DNA of 64,000 nt from Methylophilaceae bacterium LSUCC0665 (GCA_024919215.1 CP103437.1:682001-746000); one strand, 5' to 3'. Positions 8,150-19,145 are shown, counted from the stretch's first letter. The notes: generated by a model not told the origin, from the letters alone. Made by a program: numbers and translations.

Positions 8150-8179
8150 TTGGCACATCATAATAGTTTATAGTAGAAT
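8150..8179 (+). promoter_or_regulatory. Promoter of tRNA-Glu
   Basis: TTGGCA at 8150-8155 and TAGAAT at 8174-8179 are separated by 18 bases and end 17 bases before the tRNA, a good sigma-70 match (5 of 6 in each hexamer). Confidence 0.6.
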
Positions 8180-8196
8180 ACCGACTTCTAAATGAT

Positions 8197-8272
8197 GTCC
8201 CCATCGTCTAGAGGCCTAGGACACTGCCCTTTCACGGCGGCAACAGGGGTTCGAATCCCCTTGGGGACGCCA
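8197..8272 (+). tRNA. tRNA-Glu (anticodon TTC)
   Basis: A 76-base cloverleaf. The acceptor stem GTCCCC (8197-8202) pairs with GGGGAC (8263-8268), the anticodon loop CTTTCAC contains TTC, the T-arm is GGGGTTCGAATCCCC, and the CCA end is encoded at 8270-8272. Its last bases are duplicated at 20755-20771, marking it as the probable integration site of the glycogen island. Confidence 0.97.
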
Positions 8273-8274
8273 AT
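8258..8274 (+). repeat. Direct repeat, tRNA-side copy (putative attL)
   Basis: The 17 bases CCCTTGGGGACGCCAAT, the 3' end of tRNA-Glu including CCA, recur exactly at 20755-20771 in the same orientation. Such a partial tRNA duplication is what site-specific integration by a tyrosine recombinase leaves. Confidence 0.75.
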
Positions 8275-8555
8275 ATTTTCCACCAAACCTCACTACTTTC
8301 AAAGCATTTGATAAATTAACTTTTTCTATAACTTTTACAGTCCATGTTCTGGTCCATGGTTTAGCCAATAAATAAAACTTTAATTGATCTCGACACACTC
8401 TTTTTAGACTAGTTTATAAACTTAATACACCATCTATGATTGTTTAACCTCAGAGCTTTACAAGCTATTAATCAGTAACTGAATTCTATTGATTTTTGTT
8501 ATATAGTTTCTTATATATACTAATTAGTTTTTTGGAATTTGGAATGGAATAAATC

Positions 8556-11012
8556 ATGTCTAAAACAAAATCAACAATTACTAATATTAGTAATGCAAAA
8601 ACTTCAACTAAAAAAGCCCTGCAAAGTCATTTGGTTTATTCGATTTTTAAAACAGAACAGGTTGCAACTCCTCGAGACTGGTATTCAACGACAGCTTACA
8701 CAGTTCGTGATCATGTCATTGAGCGCTGGGTTAAAACAGTTGAGAAATATGCCGAGGAAAATCCTAAGAGAATTTATTATCTTTCATTAGAATTTTTGAT
8801 TGGAAGGATGCTATCAAACGCATCACTTAATCTGGGTGTCGATGCTGAAATAAAAAAAGGTTTAAATGCGCTTGGCCATAAAATCGAGAATGTAGTTGAA
8901 TGGGAGCATGATGCAGCTTTAGGAAATGGCGGGTTGGGTAGACTGGCGGCTTGTTTTTTAGATTCAATGGCGACAATGGATATTCCAGGCATGGGTTATG
9001 GTATTCGCTATGAATATGGAATGTTTAGGCAATCTATTGATAATGGTCAACAAATAGAGAATCCAGATAATTGGTTACGTTATGGAAATATATGGGAATT
9101 TCAGCGTCCCGCGAGTTTATATACGGTGAACTTCTATGGTCGAGTGGTTGAATTTGAAAACGGTTCAAGTATTGAGAGCCATTGGATAGATGCTGATTCA
9201 GTAGTTGCTATGGCTTACGATGTTCCAATTCCAGGATACGCTACGCAAACAGTAAATACTTTAAGATTGTGGTCTGCAAAATCAGCTAAAGAGTTTGATT
9301 TAAACCAATTCAATGATGGAAACTACGAGCTCGCTGTTGAAGGACGCAATGCCAGCGAAAGCATCTCCAAGGTGCTATATCCAAATGATGCTTCTGCATC
9401 AGGAAAGGAGTTGCGCCTCAAACAACAATATTTCTTCGTGTCTGCATCTATACAAGATATTCTGCATCGTTTTTTATTAAAGCATGATGATTGGAAAAAG
9501 CTTCCTGATAAAATTGTAATTCAGCTTAACGATACACATCCTGCAATTGCTGTTGCAGAAATGATGTATCAGTTAGTAGATATTCATCGACTTGATTGGG
9601 ATTTTGCTTGGTCTTTGGCGGAGAAGATTTTTGCCTATACCAACCATACTTTAATGCCTGAAGCACTTGAAACCTGGTCATTAGATTTATTCAATACTTT
9701 ATTACCTCGTCATTTGGCCATTATTTTACGGATTAATCATACATTCTTAGAAAAGGTCAATCATCAGTTTCCGGGAGATTCTGATTTGCTTCGTCGAGTT
9801 TCTATTATTGACGAAACCAATGGTCGAAGTGTGCGCATGGCACATCTGGCTGTAATTGGCAGTTTTAAGGTAAATGGAGTTGCAGCATTACATAGTGATT
9901 TGCTAAAGAAAACACTATTTGCTGATTTTCATCGAATTTTTCCTAATAAGTTTGCCAATGTAACTAATGGAATAACTCCTCGCCGTTGGTTAAACCAATG
10001 TAACCCTGAATTAACTCTGTTAATAGAGAAAGTTATTGGTAAGAAATTTCAACGAGATTTAGATAAATTAAGACTGCTCACTCCATTAGCAGAAGATGCG
10101 CAATTCAGAAAAGCTTTTCGAAAAGCTAAACATAAAAATAAAGTGAAATTAGCAAATAAGATTGAGGAGTTGATGGGGATAAAAATAAATCCAAATAGTA
10201 TGTTTGATGTACAAATTAAACGTATCCATGAATATAAGCGTCAATTACTGAATATCTTGCATGTCATCACTTTATATAATCGCATTCGCAAAGGGCAAGC
10301 TAAAAATGCTGTTCCACGTGTGGTTATTTTTGGTGGTAAAGCTGCGCCAGGTTACTGGATGGCAAAATTGATCATTCGTTTGATTAATGATGTCGCAGCA
10401 ATAATTAATGAAGATCTTGCAGTTGGTGATCAACTTAAAGTGATTTTCTACCCCAACTATGACGTCTCTGCTGCTGAGCTTCTATTCCCCGCAAGTGATT
10501 TGTCTGAGCAAATCTCTACAGCTGGTACCGAAGCATCTGGGACGGGTAATATGAAAATGGCATTAAATGGGGCACTAACTATAGGTACTTTAGATGGTGC
10601 AAACGTTGAAATCATGCAAGAGGTTGGAGATGAAAATATTTTCATTTTCGGCTTAAAGGCTGACGAGGTTTCAGTAACTAAATCTAATGGATATAACCCT
10701 TGGGACTATTACAACTCAAACCCTGAACTTAAAGAAACATTAGATATGATTACTTCTGGTTACTTCTCAATTGAGGAACCGGGTCGATATCAAGCAATAT
10801 TTGATAATTTGCTCAATAAAGGAGATCAATATTTGTTATTGGCAGATTATGCAAGTTACATCCAAACGCAAGAGCATGTAAGTGGACTTTATAAGGATAA
10901 AGAGGAATGGTCTCGCCGTGCAATATTAAATGTTGCACGTATGGGAAAGTTTTCTAGTGATAGAAGTATTCGAGAGTATGCCGATAACATTTGGAAATTA
11001 GATTCCGATTAA
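8556..11012 (+). CDS. glgP: Glycogen phosphorylase
   Basis: An 818-residue GT35 phosphorylase that releases glucose-1-phosphate from alpha-1,4-glucan ends. Visible hallmarks are GNGGLGRLAACFLDS near residue 127, RIHEYKRQLLN near 552 and the PLP site EASGTGNMKMALNG with the cofactor lysine at K667. The length matches the bacterial family (about 800-830). It is the first gene inside the putative tRNA-Glu island, preceded by about 280 bases without a gene, in which TTGATT and a TATATA stretch near 8490-8520 may form the promoter. It is convergent with the ROK kinase gene and provides the degradative arm of the glycogen module. Confidence 0.97.
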   Translation: MSKTKSTITNISNAKTSTKKALQSHLVYSIFKTEQVATPRDWYSTTAYTVRDHVIERWVKTVEKYAEENPKRIYYLSLEFLIGRMLSNASLNLGVDAEIKKGLNALGHKIENVVEWEHDAALGNGGLGRLAACFLDSMATMDIPGMGYGIRYEYGMFRQSIDNGQQIENPDNWLRYGNIWEFQRPASLYTVNFYGRVVEFENGSSIESHWIDADSVVAMAYDVPIPGYATQTVNTLRLWSAKSAKEFDLNQFNDGNYELAVEGRNASESISKVLYPNDASASGKELRLKQQYFFVSASIQDILHRFLLKHDDWKKLPDKIVIQLNDTHPAIAVAEMMYQLVDIHRLDWDFAWSLAEKIFAYTNHTLMPEALETWSLDLFNTLLPRHLAIILRINHTFLEKVNHQFPGDSDLLRRVSIIDETNGRSVRMAHLAVIGSFKVNGVAALHSDLLKKTLFADFHRIFPNKFANVTNGITPRRWLNQCNPELTLLIEKVIGKKFQRDLDKLRLLTPLAEDAQFRKAFRKAKHKNKVKLANKIEELMGIKINPNSMFDVQIKRIHEYKRQLLNILHVITLYNRIRKGQAKNAVPRVVIFGGKAAPGYWMAKLIIRLINDVAAIINEDLAVGDQLKVIFYPNYDVSAAELLFPASDLSEQISTAGTEASGTGNMKMALNGALTIGTLDGANVEIMQEVGDENIFIFGLKADEVSVTKSNGYNPWDYYNSNPELKETLDMITSGYFSIEEPGRYQAIFDNLLNKGDQYLLLADYASYIQTQEHVSGLYKDKEEWSRRAILNVARMGKFSSDRSIREYADNIWKLDSD

Positions 11013-11073
11013 ATTAAATCGGAGAAGTCTAATATAAGCCAAAATAGCTGGTTGAAAAAATTCTATTAAATTT

Positions 11074-11108
11074 AGAGGGTTTGTCACTGCGATGCCCTCT
11101 TTTATTTT
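11074..11108 (+). terminator. Possible terminator of glgP
   Basis: AGAGGG (11074-11079) can pair with CCCTCT (11095-11100) around a 15-base loop, followed by TTTATTTT. The stem is short and the loop large, so this is tentative. Confidence 0.4.
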
Positions 11109-11176
11109 GTCTTAAAGCAAACGAATTTTTCAGTACGGTTTGGGGTGGTTTGTATCATGAATTAGTTAAGGTCCGA

Positions 11177-12118
11177 TTAATTGCGAGACTTTTCACACGA
11201 GATAAAACCTATAAATGATGCACCTATAATACCAGCCTGATCTTGAGAGTTAGAAATGTCAATTTGTACTTTTCCCCTCAGAACTTTTATTAGATCAAGG
11301 TTGAGTTGTTCATTAAAGTCTAATTGCATCAAGTCCCAAGATTTAGTTACTCCACCCCCTATGATGACACGCTCAACATCGATGATTTTTAGAATGTGTG
11401 CTATTGCCTGAGCTAATGATCTTGCAGCAATAACATAAGCTTGCTGTGCAGATAAATCTCCTAATTTTGCTTGTTTAGCAATTTCATCTGCGGAAATATG
11501 ACGTTCTTCCAATTCAGAATAGCTCTTACAAATTCCGGTTGCAGAGGCATATTGCTCCAGGCACCCACGATTGCCGCAGCCACAAATTCGACCATTGGGA
11601 TGGATAATGATATGGCCAATTTCCATTGCAAATCCATGCTCCCCTGCAATAGCTTGCCCTTTTAATACTAAACCGCCACCTACACCAGTTCCGAGTCCTA
11701 TATATATCAATCCATTTGATGAAGAAATATTATTTAATAAGTATTCACCGAATGTTGCAGCTAATGCATCATTTTCGATTTGAACGGGGAGGTGAATTTT
11801 TTCATGTAAAGTTTTTGCTAAATCAAAATTATTTAATCCAGGCAAATTGGGTGAGGATAGAATTGACCTAGATTGAGGATCAATAAATCCTGGAAATCCT
11901 ATACCAATTGAAGATATCCCTTCATGTCTATTAAGTATATCTGATAATCCTTCACATAAAATTTCGACAATTGTGTTACAAGCTATGTCAGCGGAGTTCT
12001 CACTAAAAATAGAAGAAAAATCTGCTCTAAAACTTTTTTTATCAATAATTTCAAGACCTCGAACAACACCTATACGAAGGTTAGTGCCGCCAACATCTAT
12101 ACCAATCTTTAAGCTCAA
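11177..12118 (-). CDS. ROK-family sugar kinase, probably glucokinase
   Basis: A 313-residue ROK protein. The phosphate-binding motif DVGGTNLR is at residues 8-15, the catalytic aspartate is about D117 in IENDA, a glycine loop GLGTGVGGG is at about 141-149, and the zinc site uses H169 with C179, C181 and C186. It lacks the N-terminal helix-turn-helix of ROK repressors, so it is an enzyme. It likely phosphorylates glucose released from malto-oligosaccharides; fructokinase or another hexokinase specificity is possible. It lies 18 bases after malQ on the same strand and is the last gene of the glgC-GH57-malQ-kinase operon. Confidence 0.88.
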   Translation of the reverse strand: MSLKIGIDVGGTNLRIGVVRGLEIIDKKSFRADFSSIFSENSADIACNTIVEILCEGLSDILNRHEGISSIGIGFPGFIDPQSRSILSSPNLPGLNNFDLAKTLHEKIHLPVQIENDALAATFGEYLLNNISSSNGLIYIGLGTGVGGGLVLKGQAIAGEHGFAMEIGHIIIHPNGRICGCGNRGCLEQYASATGICKSYSELEERHISADEIAKQAKLGDLSAQQAYVIAARSLAQAIAHILKIIDVERVIIGGGVTKSWDLMQLDFNEQLNLDLIKVLRGKVQIDISNSQDQAGIIGASFIGFISCEKSRN

Positions 12119-12136
12119 AACGATTTCCCTTTCAGA

Positions 12137-13603
12137 CTAATGGTTGCGATGATATTTCTTAATCGTTTTAACGAAATCTTCTTCAATTTCGCTGGTTAAC
12201 TGAGACCAATCAAATTGCCACTGCCAATTTTTTTCAATCGTTCCAGGTGTATTCATCCGATGCTCATTCCCTAAACGCAAAATATCTTGCATAGGAATAA
12301 TTGCTATACACGCTTTCGAAGCAAATGCAATTTCTATTAATGATTGAGGGATTTTGACAGTTTGTTCATCTAAGCCGAAATGCACTTTTAGATAACTATA
12401 AAAAAGTTGCTTTTGTTCATCATTTAAGCTTGAAAACCAGCCCAGTGTCGTGTCATTATCATGCGTGCCTGTATATACAACACTATTTTCTGTAAATTGC
12501 TCAGGTAAATATGGGTTGTCGGGATTTCCATCAAAAGCGAACTGCAGTATTTTCAAACCTGGTAAATTAAAATTCTCTCGTAAAGCATCTACCTCTTGCG
12601 TGATAATACCTAAGTCCTCTGCAACTAGTGTTAATGACGGAAAATGGCTTTTGATAGTTTCCAATAATTCTTCACCAGGCGCTTCTACCCAACTACCATA
12701 AATTGCTGTGAGCTTATTTACGGGAATTTCCCAAGCAGCTTGTAGCCCCCTAAAGTGATCTATTCGAACCATATCAAACATTTCATTTTGTGTGCGAATT
12801 CTATTCAACCACCATTGGAATCCATCGGCTTGCATAGTTTTCCAGCAATAATGTGGATTTCCCCAACGCTGACCAGTTAATGAAAAGTAGTCGGGAGGAA
12901 CCCCTGCAACAACAGTCATATCTAAATTTTGATCCAGCTTAAATAGGTGAGACTGGGACCAAACATCTGCACTATCGTAAGAAATGAACAATGGAATATC
13001 GCCAAATAAGTCAATATTTTTGCTGTTAGCATAGAGTTTTAAAGCATGCCATTGCTTAAAAAAAAGATACTGTGTAAATTTTATTAAAGAAATTTCATGT
13101 GCAAAATCTAGCTCAGCTTTTTTAATTGAATTATCCTCATGCAATCTCAGGTGAATGGGCCAATCATGCCAACAAACAAATTGAAAATGCTTTCTTAATG
13201 AAATAAACAGAGAGAAATCATCTAGCCAGTAGCTTTGTACTTGGCAAAAAGAAATAAAATCAGCCTTAGATTCTGGGCAGCTATGACGTTGAAAGTTCTG
13301 ATGGGCTTTTTGGATTAATGCATCGCTATCCAAAGATAAATTAAGCTCTTCCTCGGTTAGCAAGCCCTCCTTCTGCAAACCTCTTAAGGATATAAATGCC
13401 GGATTACCTGCATGGGCTGATAAACCTTGATAAGGTGATCCATCAGCGTGAGTTATATTGAGTGGTAAAGTTTGCCAGACTGTGGCGCCAATCCTAGCTA
13501 AAAAATCTACAAAACGAAATGCATCTTCTCCTAAATCGCCATTAGGCAAAGAGCTGATGTGGAGTAAAACCCCCGCGCGTCTTCTATCTAATAAGCGCGA
13601 CAT
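12137..13603 (-). CDS. malQ: 4-alpha-glucanotransferase (amylomaltase, GH77)
   Basis: A 488-residue GH77 enzyme that moves alpha-1,4-glucan segments between chains and frees glucose. The catalytic nucleophile is D282 in RIDHFRG, the acid/base is E329 in AEDLG and the stabiliser is D382 in THDND; the 250s loop has the usual GVPPDYFS segment. The length is typical of the compact bacterial form (about 490-500), without the N-terminal extension of E. coli MalQ. It starts 9 bases after the GH57 gene in the same minus-strand operon. Confidence 0.95.
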   Translation of the reverse strand: MSRLLDRRRAGVLLHISSLPNGDLGEDAFRFVDFLARIGATVWQTLPLNITHADGSPYQGLSAHAGNPAFISLRGLQKEGLLTEEELNLSLDSDALIQKAHQNFQRHSCPESKADFISFCQVQSYWLDDFSLFISLRKHFQFVCWHDWPIHLRLHEDNSIKKAELDFAHEISLIKFTQYLFFKQWHALKLYANSKNIDLFGDIPLFISYDSADVWSQSHLFKLDQNLDMTVVAGVPPDYFSLTGQRWGNPHYCWKTMQADGFQWWLNRIRTQNEMFDMVRIDHFRGLQAAWEIPVNKLTAIYGSWVEAPGEELLETIKSHFPSLTLVAEDLGIITQEVDALRENFNLPGLKILQFAFDGNPDNPYLPEQFTENSVVYTGTHDNDTTLGWFSSLNDEQKQLFYSYLKVHFGLDEQTVKIPQSLIEIAFASKACIAIIPMQDILRLGNEHRMNTPGTIEKNWQWQFDWSQLTSEIEEDFVKTIKKYHRNH

Positions 13604-13612
13604 AGCTCTCCT

Positions 13613-15340
13613 CTATTCCTCTTGGCCTCGTCGCATTGTTCCTCCAACAGCTGGATCTCCAGTCCCACAACTAATGGAACGATTAAGTTCCTGAGGGACT
13701 GGAAGCTTTAGCAAACGATATAAATTGCTCAAGTTTCGACGATACAGCCGGTCAAAACTATCGACACTTTCAGCAGAGTTATAGTCACCAAACCACCAAA
13801 ACCAGTCAGAGCCCTCACAAATAGAAAGCTGACGCTCACAAGCTGCAATTTCAGATTCATTGAGCAACCCGGACTGCATCACAAGATCAAATTGTTTCTT
13901 TGCATCGCATAAAAGATCCCATCCTAAATTCTTATCTGTTGAGCCTATCCATGTACTAAAGCTGCCATAAACCCAGCTACCAGCGGCTACTTGAGATAAA
14001 TGGGGTATATCAATTTTATTATCATGTTTAGCGCGTTCAATAATATCTTTAAATGTTGTCATTTCAATATCTGGATGGTCAGTAAGGGCTTGATAGAGCT
14101 CATTTAAAAAATAGAAAGCATTGTATGGATAATATTCCCAAGCATTTTCGCCATCTAAAATTACACTCACAATCCGGTGGTGTTCAGTTTCGTTGCCTTC
14201 ATGGATGGCTTCCAGTGACTCTATGAAATCTCCTACTGCTTGACCAGCATCTAATTTTGCATATTCAAAACCTATCTTGTCGGATAAATTGTCATCTCTA
14301 AAGAAACAAACAATTTCATTTGATCCATTGTTAATTAAATATGGTTTAAATAAATAGTCAGCTCGGCTAGGAATAATACCTGTCTCAGAAGATTTTTGTA
14401 GGCTGTTTGCTAACACACCCTCGCCCGAGGCAGTCCATGCTACACCATGATCAGCCATTAACAATAATCCAGCTTGAGAGACAGCGCCCTCTGCAGGCCA
14501 CATGCCGTATGGGGATTGACCAAAACGTTTTTGATGGGATGTTTTAGCAGATTCAATATGTGCTTTAGCCCTCAGTCGTCCACCGGGATAATTTCCACAA
14601 ACGGGTAATGGTGCAAGAGGTTGAGCGTCTCGGGTTGATTTAAAGTCTAAAAGGAGTGGCAAAATGGGGTGGTAATGCGGGGTGCTTGAAATTTCAATTT
14701 GCCCAGACTCTTGCAACCTCTTGTATCGTGGAATCAATTCTGCAATAAGATTACCTATCAATTTAAATAACTGTTTGCGTTCCTCATAAGTATATTGACT
14801 TCCTTTATTTAACAGTGTTCGAACCAAAAGGTTATTGCGGCGGATACTTTCACCCATCCATGCAAGGTGGTACCACACCAATAAGTCTGCCATGTATTGA
14901 CCTGAAAGGTAGTTTGAAGCAGTTGATCCTTGAATTTGAAGTGCCTTGTAAATGTTTAGGAGGCGTTGATAGTGTGCAAATGGCTCAAGCATTTTTTCGT
15001 GATGGCTTTTAAAACAACTATCAACAACTAGGCATCGCTCTTCGTTATTTAGATACTCAAGATTTTCACGGGCTAGCATTGCCAATAAAGGGTCTCTAAT
15101 TTCACCGCTAGAAAATTGACTTTTGTAATCTTCAATCTGATCTAAAAGTACTGGCACAAAATTAAATGTTACACGAGCCTTTGGATTGGATTCCATGTGA
15201 TATGCCATATCGGTGTAATCCTTTATCGCATGGAGGTATGTCCATGGAAGAATATACTGCCCCGAAATAGTATCCCGATAGTCCGGTTGGTGATTATGCC
15301 AATAAAGATTCAGGAATAACTTAGGTTTTTGCACTGCCAA
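13613..15340 (-). CDS. Glycoside hydrolase family 57 alpha-glucan-acting enzyme
   Basis: A 575-residue GH57 protein with no signal peptide, thus cytosolic. The family's region 1 is HNHQPDYRD (residues 15-23). The region with the catalytic glutamate is GMWPAEGAVS (279-288, candidate E284). A later conserved block, DGENAWEYYP, is at 396-405. GH57 covers alpha-amylases, amylopullulanases, 4-alpha-glucanotransferases and branching enzymes. Given a separate GH13 glgB in the same locus, a maltodextrin-processing amylase or glucanotransferase is most likely. It is co-oriented with glgC, 35 bases after it. Confidence 0.88.
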   Translation of the reverse strand: MAVQKPKLFLNLYWHNHQPDYRDTISGQYILPWTYLHAIKDYTDMAYHMESNPKARVTFNFVPVLLDQIEDYKSQFSSGEIRDPLLAMLARENLEYLNNEERCLVVDSCFKSHHEKMLEPFAHYQRLLNIYKALQIQGSTASNYLSGQYMADLLVWYHLAWMGESIRRNNLLVRTLLNKGSQYTYEERKQLFKLIGNLIAELIPRYKRLQESGQIEISSTPHYHPILPLLLDFKSTRDAQPLAPLPVCGNYPGGRLRAKAHIESAKTSHQKRFGQSPYGMWPAEGAVSQAGLLLMADHGVAWTASGEGVLANSLQKSSETGIIPSRADYLFKPYLINNGSNEIVCFFRDDNLSDKIGFEYAKLDAGQAVGDFIESLEAIHEGNETEHHRIVSVILDGENAWEYYPYNAFYFLNELYQALTDHPDIEMTTFKDIIERAKHDNKIDIPHLSQVAAGSWVYGSFSTWIGSTDKNLGWDLLCDAKKQFDLVMQSGLLNESEIAACERQLSICEGSDWFWWFGDYNSAESVDSFDRLYRRNLSNLYRLLKLPVPQELNRSISCGTGDPAVGGTMRRGQEE

Positions 15341-15375
15341 AATATAACCTCTCTAAATTTGTAATAACTTTTGAA

Positions 15376-16686
15376 CTAACGAATTCTATTTTTTGATTGT
15401 CCAAGCATTTCTGCTGTAACCAGAGTAATGCCTTTTTCTGAAACATAAAAACGTTTACGATCAAGCTCCACATCAAAGCCAATTTCAACTCCCTCAGGAA
15501 TACGAGTGTCTGTATCCACTACTACACGATTAAGTTTTACATGACGACTAATTTCAACGTTAGGCATAATCACGGAATCTTGTATCATGCTATAACTGTG
15601 TACATGTACGTTAGAAAATATTACAGACTGAGTGATCGAAGCTCCGCTTATAATACATCCACCTGAAATAAGTGAGTCTGTTGCCATGCCGCGCCTTTGG
15701 TCGTTATTGAATACAAACTTAGCAGGAGGAAGCTGTTCTTGATATGTCCAAATAGGCCAGTCTGCATCATATAGATTTAACTCAGGAATTACCTTGGTCA
15801 TTTCCAGATTTGCTTCCCAGTATGCGTCTATGGTTCCTACATCACGCCAATAGTAATTTTGATTATCACGGTCAATGCAGCTATCGGTAAATCGATGGGC
15901 AAAAACTCGATATTTGTTAATCATTTGTGGAATTATATTTTTACCAAAATCATGTTCTGATTTTGAATCGTCAGCATCTCGGATGAGCTGTTCGTACAAA
16001 AATGCTGCATTAAACACATAAATCCCCATGCTCGCAAAAGCTTGGTTAGGATTGTCAGGTAGGGGATTTGGATCTTTTGGTTTTTCTTTAAAATCAATTA
16101 CTCGGTCACTTTCATCAACACCAATCACCCCAAAACCTTTTGCATCCTCAATGGGTACATTGATACAAGCCACAGTCATATCGGCTTTATTCTTTACATG
16201 ACATGCCAACATCTGGCCGTAGTCCATTTTGTAAATATGATCTCCTGCCAAAATCAATACATATTCAGCTCCAATATTTCGAATGATATCTAGATTTTGA
16301 TACACAGCATCTGCTGTACCTTTGTACCAATCATCGGCAACACGTTTCTGTGCAGGCCAGATCTCTACAAACTCGTTAAATTCACCCCGCAAGAAACCCC
16401 AGCCACGCTGTATATGTTGAATTAAGCTGTGAGACTTGTATTGGGTTGCAACTCCAATACGGCGAATACCCGAATTAATACAGTTCGAAAGCGGAAAATC
16501 AATAATACGGAATTTACCACAGAAAGGTACAGCTGGTTTCGAGCAAAACTCAGTCAAATCTTTCAAGCGCTCCCCTCTTCCACCTGCTAGGATAAGGGCA
16601 ACAGTGTTTTTAGTCAGGTTACTGATAAAACGTGATGAGGTCATTTCATGTTCCAAGATTTCCACTCCTTGAATTGTAGTTTTCAC
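15376..16686 (-). CDS. glgC: Glucose-1-phosphate adenylyltransferase (ADP-glucose pyrophosphorylase)
   Basis: A 436-residue enzyme making ADP-glucose from glucose-1-phosphate and ATP, the committed step of glycogen synthesis. The nucleotide-binding motif LAGGRGERL is at residues 33-41, followed by KPAVPFCGKFRIIDF (about 50-64). The C-terminal third has left-handed beta-helix repeats. An alternative start at M15 is possible, but the longer form matches the family length (about 420-440). It is divergent from glgB across a 152-base gap that should hold both promoters, and it heads the minus-strand operon glgC-GH57-malQ-ROK. Confidence 0.95.
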   Translation of the reverse strand: MKTTIQGVEILEHEMTSSRFISNLTKNTVALILAGGRGERLKDLTEFCSKPAVPFCGKFRIIDFPLSNCINSGIRRIGVATQYKSHSLIQHIQRGWGFLRGEFNEFVEIWPAQKRVADDWYKGTADAVYQNLDIIRNIGAEYVLILAGDHIYKMDYGQMLACHVKNKADMTVACINVPIEDAKGFGVIGVDESDRVIDFKEKPKDPNPLPDNPNQAFASMGIYVFNAAFLYEQLIRDADDSKSEHDFGKNIIPQMINKYRVFAHRFTDSCIDRDNQNYYWRDVGTIDAYWEANLEMTKVIPELNLYDADWPIWTYQEQLPPAKFVFNNDQRRGMATDSLISGGCIISGASITQSVIFSNVHVHSYSMIQDSVIMPNVEISRHVKLNRVVVDTDTRIPEGVEIGFDVELDRKRFYVSEKGITLVTAEMLGQSKNRIR

Positions 16687-16838
16687 TTGACATCAAATTG
16701 AACTAAGTCCTAAATAAGAACGTGCTTAAAATTATAGATTGCAGTTCTTTAAAGTCATTATAGAATGATAGGGACGATAAACAAGCATAATCTAGTATGT
16801 TTTATAAAGATTTAATAAAAATTTAAGAATATTTTATT

Positions 16839-19034
16839 TTGGCAATAGACAAACAAAATCCTCAGCTCAATTTAATTCTTGATTCCAAGCATCACGATCC
16901 TTTTTCATTTTTGGGGCTACACCCATTAAATAATGAAAAAAAAACTAAGTCATTAAAGAGTTTTCGAGCTTTTTTACCCTATGCATCAGCCGCTTCACTC
17001 AAGACCAAAAGTGGATGGCAAACCTTACAAAAGACTCATGATCATGGTTTTTTTGAGTGGCAAGGTAGCGATGTCGTAAAACTGCCATGCAAACTTAGTA
17101 TCACCCAAGATAATCGGACAGTTGAAACTTATGATCCCTACAGTTTTATCTCGCTGTTATCCAAGGATGAGCTGCATCTATTCGGCGAAGGCAATCTAAA
17201 AGAGGCTTATAAGACCATGGGCGCTCACTTGTGCGTTCATCAAGGCGTTTCAGGTGCTAAATTTGTGGTGTGGGCCCCGAATGCTGAACGGGTAAGTGTG
17301 ATTGGTGATTTCAATCAATGGGATGGTCGTATACATTCTATGCGGAACCATGGTTCAAGCGGTATTTGGGAAATTTTTATTCCTGGAATATCTGACGGTT
17401 CTCTTTATAAGTTTGAAATTCGCCAACGGGATTCAGGTCGTATTTTGATAAAAACAGACCCATATGGTTTTAGTTTCGAGAATCTTCCTGGAACTGCTGC
17501 AATTATCAGTCCTGCAAATGAATATAAATGGCAAGACCAAGCTTGGCTAAAGCTTAGAAAAAAAGCCGAATGGCTCCATAGCCCCTTTAACTGCTATGAA
17601 GTGCATTTAGGTTCTTGGAAGCGTAATGCGGAAGGTAAGTTTCTTAACTACCGCGAACTGGCTGATCAATTAATTAATTATGTCAAAGAGATGGGTTATA
17701 CCCACATTGAACTAATGCCAGTTTCAGAACATCCTCTCAATGAATCATGGGGTTATCAAACAACTGGATATTTTGGCGTTACGAATCGTTATGGAACACC
17801 TAATGATTTTCGTTATTTTGTTGACTGCTGTCATCAAGCTAATATTGGCGTAATTTTAGATTGGGTTCCAGGACACTTTCCTAAGGATGATTGGGCGATA
17901 GCAAGATTCGACGGAACCGCACTTTACGAACATGAGGATCCTAGATTGGGCGAACACCAAGACTGGGGCACCTATATTTTTAATTACGGGCGCAATGAAG
18001 TTCGTAACTTTCTTATTGCGAATGCATACTTCTGGCTTAATGAGTTTCATATTGATGGCTTACGTGTAGATGCCGTTGCATCAATGCTTTACCTAGACTA
18101 TTCTAGAAAACCTAATGAATGGCTTCCAAATAAGTTTGGTGGCAGAGAAAATTTAGAGGCTATAGAGTTTTTAAAACAACTTAACATAATGGTGCATCAA
18201 GATTTTCCTGGAGCACTTACGATTGCAGAAGAATCCACTGCATGGCCAATGATTTCCAGACCTATATATTCCGGTGGTTTAGGTTTTTCTATGAAATGGA
18301 ATATGGGATGGATGAATGATACATTGTCTTACATTGAAAAAGACCCTATTCACCGAAGTTACAATCACAATAACCTTACTTTCGGGCAACTATATGCATA
18401 CACTGAAAATTTTGTTTTGCCCTTTTCTCATGATGAAGTTGTCCATGGTAAACATTCTTTACTTGATAAAATGCCTGGGGATGCGTGGCAGAAATTTGCC
18501 AACCTACGCCTCATAATTACTCATCAAATATGCTCGCCCGGTAAAAAACTTAATTTTATGGGAAATGAATTTGGACAAGGCAGAGAATGGAACGTGAACG
18601 TTAGCCTGGATTGGCATTTGCTGAAAGAACATTGGCATCAAGGGGTTAATTTGGCTGTTCAGGATTTAAATAAGCTCTATAAAAAGTTACCATCATTGTA
18701 CGATTTAGATTTTCAGCCACAAGGATTTGAGTGGATAGATTGTCAGGATTCAGATCAATCAGTTCTGAGTTACATTCGACGTTCTAGGGATGGAAGTTTT
18801 GTTATTGTGGTATTAAATTTTACTCCTGTACCTCGTTATCAATATCGATTAGGGGTTCCTCAAGCAGGCACATATCAAGAAATCTTCAATAGTGACGCTG
18901 AATATTATGGCGGCAGTAATCTGGGCAATTGTGGAACTAACATTGATACAGAAAAAATTGGTTGGATGGGTCGATCGGAATCGATCTCTATAACCTTACC
19001 TCCATTGGCTGGACTTATTTTGCAAATTAAATAG
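16839..19034 (+). CDS. glgB: 1,4-alpha-glucan branching enzyme (GH13)
   Basis: A 731-residue branching enzyme: two N-terminal beta-sandwich regions (CBM48 core at about 130-230), the GH13 barrel and a C-terminal beta domain. The nucleophile is D411 in GLRVDAV, the acid/base E464 in IAEEST, and the third carboxylate lies in [12 protein letters not shown]. These numbers track E. coli GlgB (D405/E458) with an offset of six. The start is a TTG at 16839; there is no in-frame ATG near the N-terminus and no strong ribosome binding site, so it may be weakly translated. It is followed by glgA 111 bases downstream. Confidence 0.95.
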   Translation: MAIDKQNPQLNLILDSKHHDPFSFLGLHPLNNEKKTKSLKSFRAFLPYASAASLKTKSGWQTLQKTHDHGFFEWQGSDVVKLPCKLSITQDNRTVETYDPYSFISLLSKDELHLFGEGNLKEAYKTMGAHLCVHQGVSGAKFVVWAPNAERVSVIGDFNQWDGRIHSMRNHGSSGIWEIFIPGISDGSLYKFEIRQRDSGRILIKTDPYGFSFENLPGTAAIISPANEYKWQDQAWLKLRKKAEWLHSPFNCYEVHLGSWKRNAEGKFLNYRELADQLINYVKEMGYTHIELMPVSEHPLNESWGYQTTGYFGVTNRYGTPNDFRYFVDCCHQANIGVILDWVPGHFPKDDWAIARFDGTALYEHEDPRLGEHQDWGTYIFNYGRNEVRNFLIANAYFWLNEFHIDGLRVDAVASMLYLDYSRKPNEWLPNKFGGRENLEAIEFLKQLNIMVHQDFPGALTIAEESTAWPMISRPIYSGGLGFSMKWNMGWMNDTLSYIEKDPIHRSYNHNNLTFGQLYAYTENFVLPFSHDEVVHGKHSLLDKMPGDAWQKFANLRLIITHQICSPGKKLNFMGNEFGQGREWNVNVSLDWHLLKEHWHQGVNLAVQDLNKLYKKLPSLYDLDFQPQGFEWIDCQDSDQSVLSYIRRSRDGSFVIVVLNFTPVPRYQYRLGVPQAGTYQEIFNSDAEYYGGSNLGNCGTNIDTEKIGWMGRSESISITLPPLAGLILQIK

Positions 19035-19145
19035 TAGGCTTCATTAAATGATGCATTTAGACTATATAATTCGCTTCCTTGATTTAATTCTGGCTGATTA
19101 GTATGATGAATCAGATAATATAATTTCAATTGAAAACTACTAAAA

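Noticed and set aside
8216-8398. 60-residue minus-strand ORF over tRNA-Glu
   Set aside because: It is a translation of the tRNA gene and the following non-coding DNA.
8539-8790. 83-residue ORF overlapping the start of glgP
   Set aside because: Different frame within glgP; glgP has clear family motifs from its first 100 residues.
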